Shown: positions 6,925-11,263 of the stretch, piece after piece
Numbering within the stretch: position 1 is the stretch's first letter
Layout: each line of letters opens with the position of its first letter
NCBI GenBank assembly: GCA_030018635.1
Contig: JASEHU010000046.1
Location: 1 to 11,263 of the forward strand
DNA length: 11,263 nt
Direction of reading: 5' to 3'
Source of the DNA: a bacterium
GTDB lineage: Bacteria; UBA9089; CG2-30-40-21; SBAY01
The notes under the pieces: generated by a model
Database searches by the model: none
What the model was told of the DNA's origin: nothing
The model's input: only the letters and a program-made list of their open reading frames with translations
Made by a program: the position numbers and the translations under genes

Positions 6925-8145
6925 CTATTTCCACCACTTTTTGGGTTTAATCTTATCAGGTGATTCGACAATCTTATCTGCCAAAGATTTAATGCTTTTG
7001 GATATATTACTCTTTGGGTATTTAATGACAAAGGGTATCCCCTCATTTACTGAAGGTATCGCTACCCGACCATCGCTGGGAATCAACTCCATGATGGGCG
7101 ATGCAAGTGCCTCTTTTACCTCCGCAATAGAAATACCCATTTTGGTATAAGCCCGATTGAGAACTATCTTTATTTTAGGACTAAACCCAAGTTTTTCCAT
7201 TACCTCTAAGGACAACTTTGCATTTTTAATCGTGGGGATATCCATAGTGAGTAATAAAATGATTGTATCCGCCATACCTAAGGCAACTAAAATAGATTCA
7301 GATAAGGTTCGACTGCAGTCAACAATGGTATAATGGTATCTGTTTTTGATTAAGTCTAAAATCCTTTCGATATGTTCTGCCTGAATTAAATCCGCCTCTT
7401 CTGGTTTTAATGGCGCCGGTAATACAGCCAGATTATCACGATATTTAATCAGGTATGATTCCAGTAACTCTTCATCGATATTACCCAGTTCATTAATTTC
7501 CTTAGACAGTCCGACAATAGTTTTAGCCGGAGTCAAATTAAGCATAATGGCTATATCCCCAAATTGTAAATCAAGATCAATCAGGGCAATTTTTTTATTT
7601 TGGGGTTTAAGAGACTCGGCCATAGATACGGCTAAATTAGTACTGATTAAAGTCCTGCCTACCCCACCTTTAGCCCCAAACATAGCAATTATCTTTGGTT
7701 TATCTACGGGGACAGAAACCGTGGCACCAGGTAACTTTTCACGCCGTTGACTATTCAGTTCAAAAATCTCTCCTATGACCTTATGTAATTCTTGTTGGTC
7801 AATCGGCTGAACTAAAAAAGAGCGTATCCCAGACAGCATAGCCTTTTTCAATTCATCCTGGCTCAAGGGATGCTCACTTATAATTATCACACTTGAATTC
7901 ACAAAGGTTTGAGCTATTCTACAGGAAACCTCTACACCGCCAATATCCTTTAAATTCGTACTCATCAGGATAATATCCGGGGATGACTTTGCGGCTAAGA
8001 CCTCTACCTCCTTAACACCTTCTGCCTCACTAACTATCTCTATTTCCTTACCCGGCAAAACAGGTGCAGTCAATAATAATTTTTTTAATCCCACCCTCGT
8101 CTCTAAATTCGCCTCAGCAATTAATATTTTTATCGTTTGTGCCAT
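6925..8145 (-). CDS. cpaE: CpaE/TadZ-like pilus localisation ATPase
   Basis: This 406-residue cytoplasmic protein of the Tad/Flp pilus system is related to MinD/ParA ATPases and is thought in the family to position the pilus machine at a pole. The N-terminal 125 residues fold like a response-regulator receiver (IKILIAEAN, then PDIILMSTNL). The phospho-acceptor Asp position is Ser62, so this domain is probably not phosphorylated. The ATPase domain starts near 150 with GAKGGVGRTLIS (157-168). The signature Lys159 is kept, but the usual P-loop Lys is Arg164. ALIDLDLQFGD (187-197) supplies the second Asp motif and IVDCSR (274-279) the Walker B-like strand. Loss of the P-loop Lys occurs in the CpaE/TadZ family, so ATPase activity may be weak or absent. 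The start is ATG with AAGGA 7 bases upstream. The gene follows the secretin gene after a 103-bp gap filled by an inverted repeat. Confidence 0.87.
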   Translation of the reverse strand: MAQTIKILIAEANLETRVGLKKLLLTAPVLPGKEIEIVSEAEGVKEVEVLAAKSSPDIILMSTNLKDIGGVEVSCRIAQTFVNSSVIIISEHPLSQDELKKAMLSGIRSFLVQPIDQQELHKVIGEIFELNSQRREKLPGATVSVPVDKPKIIAMFGAKGGVGRTLISTNLAVSMAESLKPQNKKIALIDLDLQFGDIAIMLNLTPAKTIVGLSKEINELGNIDEELLESYLIKYRDNLAVLPAPLKPEEADLIQAEHIERILDLIKNRYHYTIVDCSRTLSESILVALGMADTIILLLTMDIPTIKNAKLSLEVMEKLGFSPKIKIVLNRAYTKMGISIAEVKEALASPIMELIPSDGRVAIPSVNEGIPFVIKYPKSNISKSIKSLADKIVESPDKIKPKKWWK

Positions 8146-8164
8146 ATTTATTCCTTATAAGCAC

Positions 8165-8244
8165 TCAGGTATCAGGTAGGAAAGAGAGAGGTGGAAAATC
8201 CCCATTTCTTTTCTCCTCTCTCTAACCTGACACCTGATACCTGA
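8165..8244. repeat. Inverted repeat built of TCAGGTN heptamers
   Basis: The gap between cpaC and cpaE is almost filled by an imperfect inverted repeat with arms 8165-8191 and 8215-8244 and a 23-base loop. Each arm consists of tandem 7-base units, TCAGGTN, with two copies in the left arm and three in the right when read outward to inward, followed by AGAGAGAGG. It begins 4 bases after the cpaC stop. As RNA it would form a long stem and could modulate the expression ratio of cpaC to cpaE or stabilise the upstream message. It lacks a T-run. A dispersed repeat or small mobile remnant is equally possible. Confidence 0.6.
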
Positions 8245-8248
8245 CTAC

Positions 8249-9424
8249 TTACTTTTCCTTTGTCTTTTCTTTGCTCAGGAGTTTGTCCGATGTCCCGGAG
8301 GTAACAATTTCAGGGGTAATGATGACAATTAATTCCATCTCATCTTCCTTAACCGTTTTACTTGAAAAGAATGCCCCTAAAACAGGTATTCTGCCAAGCA
8401 CAGGCACCCTTTTGTTGGTGGTGCTTTTTTTCACCTCGGTCAAGCCACTTAAAATCACCGTATCCTTACTTTTAACATTTACTTCAGTAAGAACATTTTT
8501 TGAAGTCATAGCCGGTATGCCATTAACCATCTTGGTCCAATCAGGTTCTGAAATAGAGGAATTAATCTTCAGGTTGATATTATTATCTAAGTCCGCTAAA
8601 GGAATAATCTTAAGTTGGATACCATAGTCAATCCATTCTACTCCATTACTTGTTGTTTGATTTTGGATTACGGTTATTGGAATAGGGATTTTCCCGCCCA
8701 CATTCACATAAGCCTCTTTACCACTTAAGGTAAGCAGGCTTGGGGAGGATAAGGTTTTAGCCTTACCTTTTTCTTTCAAAGCCTCTATTTTAAGGGTAAA
8801 ATTGGGTAAAAAACTTGTCTCTTTGACTAGACCAATATTCAATCCCTCTCTAAATCCACTTGTATTTCCTTTATACTTTCGTCCTTCAATTTGACTATTT
8901 CCCTCCAATTCACTTCCTAATTGTAACCAATCTTTCGAGCTTATATTTATCACCTGTAAATTGACTAAAACCTGGAGTGGTTCTTCTACCTGAATAAGAT
9001 TTATCACCCAATCGTTAAATGCATTAGCTAATATTTCTGCCTGTTGTTTTTCATGTTGATTTTTGACTACCCCTTTTAAGACTAATGATTTACCCACAAA
9101 TGAAGCGGTAACATTCTCTAATCCTTTCACTGTAGATATTTCCTGAAGCGGGAATTTTCTTTCTATGACTTGAATGGTATGTTTTTTAATCGTGTTTTTT
9201 GTCCAGATATGTAATGAGGTTCTACCTTCATGTATGCCATTAATTAAGAGTTCATTGGGAGATACAACCACAACATCTGCGATTTTTGGGTCTCCAATAG
9301 CCATTTTTTCTAAGTTAGGCACTTGCAAAACCATTGAATCGCCTGTCTCGATTACCCACTCATCTGCCAGGGCAGAAAATGGTACCAGGACTAAAATAAC
9401 CAGCCATAAATATCTTTTCATCAT
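8249..9424 (-). CDS. cpaC: Tad pilus secretin CpaC/RcpA
   Basis: This 391-residue outer-membrane secretin forms the pore through which Flp pili exit. A signal peptide is clear: MMKRYLWLVILVLVPFSALA, with cleavage probably before Asp21. The pilus-formation N domain spans about 22-90 (IETGDSMVLQVPNLEKMAIG). A BON-like region follows at about 90-145. The secretin core runs from about 150 to 375. It includes AKTLSSPSLLTLSGKEAYV (222-240), a GGKIPIP stretch (243-249) and the family-defining VPVLGRIPVLGAFFSSK (340-356). This is followed by ELIVIITPEIV. The length is near the short end for CpaC. It starts with tandem ATG codons one base after the stop of the retropepsin gene, so translation is probably coupled. 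Its presence implies a diderm envelope. Confidence 0.92.
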   Translation of the reverse strand: MMKRYLWLVILVLVPFSALADEWVIETGDSMVLQVPNLEKMAIGDPKIADVVVVSPNELLINGIHEGRTSLHIWTKNTIKKHTIQVIERKFPLQEISTVKGLENVTASFVGKSLVLKGVVKNQHEKQQAEILANAFNDWVINLIQVEEPLQVLVNLQVINISSKDWLQLGSELEGNSQIEGRKYKGNTSGFREGLNIGLVKETSFLPNFTLKIEALKEKGKAKTLSSPSLLTLSGKEAYVNVGGKIPIPITVIQNQTTSNGVEWIDYGIQLKIIPLADLDNNINLKINSSISEPDWTKMVNGIPAMTSKNVLTEVNVKSKDTVILSGLTEVKKSTTNKRVPVLGRIPVLGAFFSSKTVKEDEMELIVIITPEIVTSGTSDKLLSKEKTKEK

Positions 9425-9425
9425 T

Positions 9426-9839
9426 TTATCCCACTTCTTTAAAAATAACTTTTCCTTCTCTTTGTCTTAACTCCACATCAAATCTATCAAACACATCAAG
9501 TCTTCCAATAAGTAATGGAACTTCTTCTATCATTGACCAGGCAACTCTTAAAGGAAACTCAATATTACCAATTCTCATTCTGATTTCTTTTATTATTACA
9601 GAGATTGATTCACCTGTTACACCTGAAAGTTCATATATCTTATCTTCCTTCTCAATCTGTAAACCTAAATATTCACCAGTTAGTTTTCTAATCAGTGTAA
9701 TATCTGCACCTGGATCAACTAACATTCGATAGGGTATCGGTTCATCATCCTTTGTCAACTCTACCTCTGCATACGGTTTCCATATCTTTCCAAATACTGG
9801 TGAGATTTCCTTATCAGTGTAGAATTCAAATGTCTTCAT
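9426..9839 (-). CDS. Retropepsin-like aspartic protease (clan AA), DPG active site
   Basis: This is a 137-residue single-domain protein resembling retroviral-type aspartic proteases. The active-site loop is MLVDPGADITLI (39-50). The expected D-T/S-G triad reads D42-P43-G44, so the residue after the catalytic Asp is Pro. The second half has VPLLIGRLDVFDRFDVEL (107-124), the hydrophobic-hydrophobic-Gly motif and trailing strands typical of bacterial retropepsin-like proteins. One catalytic Asp per chain implies an active homodimer if it is active. There is no signal peptide. Its start overlaps the stop of the DUF5678 gene by 4 bases (ATGA) and its stop lies one base before cpaC. The pair therefore behaves as an insert within the pilus operon. 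The substrate is unknown. A Pro at this position may weaken catalysis or mark a subfamily. Confidence 0.75.
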   Translation of the reverse strand: MKTFEFYTDKEISPVFGKIWKPYAEVELTKDDEPIPYRMLVDPGADITLIRKLTGEYLGLQIEKEDKIYELSGVTGESISVIIKEIRMRIGNIEFPLRVAWSMIEEVPLLIGRLDVFDRFDVELRQREGKVIFKEVG

Positions 9840-10030
9840 ACTATCATTAATCCTTCTCTTAATGGGACAGTAGCAATTAAAGGTTTTATTGAAATTCTTT
9901 TTGCTTCCTCAATTACAATTTTTGGGTCTTTTCCATGAGCGACAATCTTCTCACCTACTACAGCTATATACTCACCACGATATTTTGCTTCTTCTTCTGG
10001 ATGTTTACTTAACCATTCAAGTTCACGCAT
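9836..10030 (-). CDS. Small DUF5678-like protein
   Basis: This is a 64-residue protein with the pattern I associate with DUF5678. It has an N-terminal WLSKHPEEEAKYRGEYIAVV (5-24), then GEKIVAHGKDPKIVIEEAKR and a final VPLREGLMIV. No enzyme motifs, signal peptide or membrane segments are visible and its function is unknown. It starts at ATG with AAGGAGAG about 9 bases upstream, 13 bases after the cpaB stop. Its TGA overlaps the ATG of the retropepsin-like gene. The two-gene arrangement recalls toxin-antitoxin or protease-adaptor pairs, but nothing in the sequence proves either. Confidence 0.7.
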   Translation of the reverse strand: MRELEWLSKHPEEEAKYRGEYIAVVGEKIVAHGKDPKIVIEEAKRISIKPLIATVPLREGLMIV

Positions 10031-10043
10031 TTATTTTCTCTCC

Positions 10044-10913
10044 TTATCTCCATTCTAACACTACTGTTTCTTTTTTAGTACCTTTATAGACCTCTATATG
10101 TTTAATAACCTCTGTCTTTACCTCTGGGATAGTAGCAGTCCCTGTTTTTACAAAAACAGTTTCTTTAGGCTTTTCCTTTGGCAGTCCGAGTACATCAGGA
10201 GGTGTAGCCCCACCTGTCCAAACCCATTCATTAGAGGCAGGATGTCTAAGAGAAAGTCTGAGTTTGGATGCCTTATCCGAGCCTAAGGCTAATCTTTCTG
10301 CATCACGCGGATAAACGGCTAAGGTTACGGTATCAAAAGATACAGGTGGTTTTGCTACCTCATCCGCGGTTTTTTTAGGTAAATATTGCTGGCCAGTAGC
10401 TAAAACTATGGCGTCCTGAACAATGGTTTTGGTAATCAGTCTGCCGGCAAAATCTGTTTCAAAGGTACCAATAACATCAACTATATCCCCTGGTGTAACT
10501 AAATACGACACGGCACCCGGATTATCAATAAGTATAGTAATCGCCCTTCGCTCTGGTGGGACAATATAAGCCAGCCTGCCGACGCCAAAGTAGATTTGTG
10601 AAGATAAAATCGGTGTGTTGGGTGAAATATTTACCTTGGCGATACTGCCCACAACCCCGGACAAAGAGGTAATTGCCTCTCTGGAAACGGTTTCAGGCTC
10701 TAATTCCTTTAATGTAACCATAGAGGAGTCAATTACCGTTTGTGGAGGGATTTCACCCACAGCAAAAACTACGCTGGTTTTTTGAGACTTTGGGGCACGG
10801 ATTTCTTCTTTGACAATGGCCGGTTTCTTTTCCACTGTTTTGAAGTAAAAAAATGCCAGCCAACAGGTTATTAAACCCAATATAATCCCAATAATTACAA
10901 ATCGGACACCCAT
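10044..10913 (-). CDS. cpaB: Flp pilus assembly protein CpaB/RcpC
   Basis: This 289-residue protein of the Tad pilus secretion apparatus is anchored by one N-terminal membrane segment (about 5-25, VIIGIILGLITCWLAFFYF), with the rest in the periplasm. A SAF domain lies at about 47-108 (SVVFAVGEIPPQTVIDSSMV). An RcpC-type domain follows at about 113-225, including AYIVPPERRAITI and YLVTPGDIVDVIGTF. The C-terminus ends in VYKGTKKETVVLEW, the usual CpaB tail. Members probably work next to the CpaC secretin. The start is ATG with AGGGAGG about 6 bases upstream. It is the first visible gene of the operon, about 60 bases below a good sigma70-type promoter. Confidence 0.9.
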   Translation of the reverse strand: MGVRFVIIGIILGLITCWLAFFYFKTVEKKPAIVKEEIRAPKSQKTSVVFAVGEIPPQTVIDSSMVTLKELEPETVSREAITSLSGVVGSIAKVNISPNTPILSSQIYFGVGRLAYIVPPERRAITILIDNPGAVSYLVTPGDIVDVIGTFETDFAGRLITKTIVQDAIVLATGQQYLPKKTADEVAKPPVSFDTVTLAVYPRDAERLALGSDKASKLRLSLRHPASNEWVWTGGATPPDVLGLPKEKPKETVFVKTGTATIPEVKTEVIKHIEVYKGTKKETVVLEWR

Positions 10914-10980
10914 TATTTCCTCCCTATATGGTATCAGATAATATCTTCAATTTCCATTTCACTTCCTTATTTCCATAATT

Positions 10981-11010
10981 ACTATATCATAAATATCCAC
11001 AAATTGTCAA
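10981..11010 (-). promoter_or_regulatory. Predicted sigma70-type promoter of the Tad operon
   Basis: On the minus strand a perfect TTGACA (-35, positions 11010-11005) is followed after 18 bp by TATAGT (-10, positions 10986-10981), a 5/6 match to TATAAT. Transcription should start near 10974, leaving a leader of about 60 bases before the cpaB ATG. This is the best promoter match in the window and fits the gene order. Confidence 0.65.
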
Positions 11011-11037
11011 GTTTTTTTATTTCTGAATATTTTTATG

Positions 11038-11066
11038 TTGTTAATAAGGGGAAAATAGTGTATAAT
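11038..11066 (+). promoter_or_regulatory. Possible outward-facing promoter
   Basis: TTGTTA (11038-11043) and a perfect TATAAT (11061-11066) are 17 bp apart on the plus strand. This would start transcription near 11073, away from the Tad operon. No open reading frame follows within the window, so the product would be a noncoding RNA or a gene beyond the edge. In such AT-rich sequence a chance match is possible. Confidence 0.35.
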
Positions 11067-11117
11067 AATTAATGCAACAAGGTGGATAGTAATCGCTCAG
11101 TGAACGGTGGGAAAGTA

Positions 11118-11140
11118 AGTGGAGATTAGGTGGAGATTGG
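11118..11140 (+). repeat. Purine-rich short repeat, partner of the left edge
   Basis: AGTGGAGATTAGG followed by TGGAGATTGG contains an 11-base near-tandem duplication of GGTGGAGATT. Read on the opposite strand, positions 11-35 carry nearly the same string with two bases fewer. This suggests a dispersed intergenic repeat flanking the window in inverted orientation. Confidence 0.4.
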
Positions 11141-11209
11141 TAAAGAAAACAATAAATCTCTACCTATAGCAGATATTAGTCAAAAGTTCTTATGAGATGG
11201 AAATACCAA

Positions 11210-11263
11210 ATGTAGAATGTAGAAGTAATACTAATCTAATCCTAATACTTCTACATTCTACAT
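11210..11263. repeat. 18-bp perfect inverted repeat at the window edge
   Basis: The left arm 11210-11227 and right arm 11246-11263 are perfect reverse complements (ATGTAGAATGTAGAAGTA) around an 18-base loop. Each arm contains two tandem TGTAGAA heptamers, the same design as the TCAGGTN repeat at 8165-8244. The right arm touches the end of the window, so the element may extend further. It could be a terminator stem, a dispersed palindromic element or a mobile-element remnant. Confidence 0.6.

Larger units (their letters stand above)
10914..11263. other. Gene-free right flank with promoters and repeats
   Basis: No convincing coding region occurs in these 350 bases. The part next to cpaB holds the predicted operon promoter on the minus strand, followed by a possible promoter pointing the other way. 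Beyond it are a GGTGGAGATT direct repeat and a terminal 18-bp inverted repeat. The flanking gene to the right is not visible. Confidence 0.6.

Noticed and set aside
6809..7150. Plus-strand open frame of 113 codons overlapping the cpaE 3' end
   Set aside because: Most of it is antisense to the conserved cpaE C-terminus and the remainder runs through the repeat-like gap. No recognisable domain is present.
8271..8627. Plus-strand open frame of 118 codons inside the secretin gene
   Set aside because: It is a shadow of the secretin signature region on the other strand and has no independent support.
11210..11263. Start of a CRISPR array or insertion-sequence terminal repeat
   Set aside because: There is only one pair of arms in inverted, not direct, orientation. 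There are no regularly spaced spacers, no cas gene and no transposase in the window.

Overview
The window looks like chromosomal DNA from an AT-rich, diderm (secretin-bearing), probably anaerobic bacterium, most likely an uncultured candidate-phylum lineage. The reasons are a Tad-type outer-membrane secretin, an iron-sulfur DUF362 protein, a DUF5678/retropepsin gene pair of the kind I associate with uncultured lineages, and intergenic DNA built from short inverted heptamer repeats. The taxonomic placement is an inference with low confidence. All eight supported genes lie on the minus strand, so transcription runs from high to low coordinates. No RNA genes, CRISPR arrays or complete insertion sequences were seen.

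Region A (about 11010 down to 6925) is the start of a Tad/Flp pilus operon. A good sigma70-type promoter (TTGACA, 18 bp, TATAGT) precedes cpaB. A two-gene insert follows (DUF5678 protein, then a small retropepsin-like protease), then the cpaC/rcpA secretin and a CpaE/TadZ-like ATPase. The ATPase has a degenerate receiver domain and an Arg in place of the usual P-loop Lys. The normal next genes (cpaF/tadA ATPase, tadB, tadC) are not in the window.

Region B (6756 down to 1526) is the most interesting part. It is a tightly overlapping four-gene operon: a complete DNA cytosine-5 methyltransferase; a 704-residue protein with two GHKL ATPase modules (an Hsp90/MORC-like module at the N-terminus and a histidine-kinase-like module at the C-terminus); a 414-residue protein with a receiver-like N-terminus and an unrecognised C-terminal domain; and a small HhH-GPD iron-sulfur DNA glycosylase. 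The glycosylase resembles the archaeal T:G mismatch glycosylase Mig rather than MutY or endonuclease III. The three junctions overlap by 4, 4 and 8 bases, which argues for one functional unit. The reading I favour is an epigenetic or defence system. In it the methylase marks the host, the glycosylase repairs T:G mismatches left by 5-methylcytosine deamination, and the ATPase/receiver pair is the sensing and effector arm. No recognisable nuclease or helicase is present.

Region C (1372 down to 266) holds a separate DUF362 protein with two ferredoxin-type 4Fe-4S motifs. A 23-bp perfect palindrome, a possible operator, lies upstream of it. The two window ends (1-265 and 10914-11263) carry no genes but hold related short repeats, hairpins and a possible outward-facing promoter.
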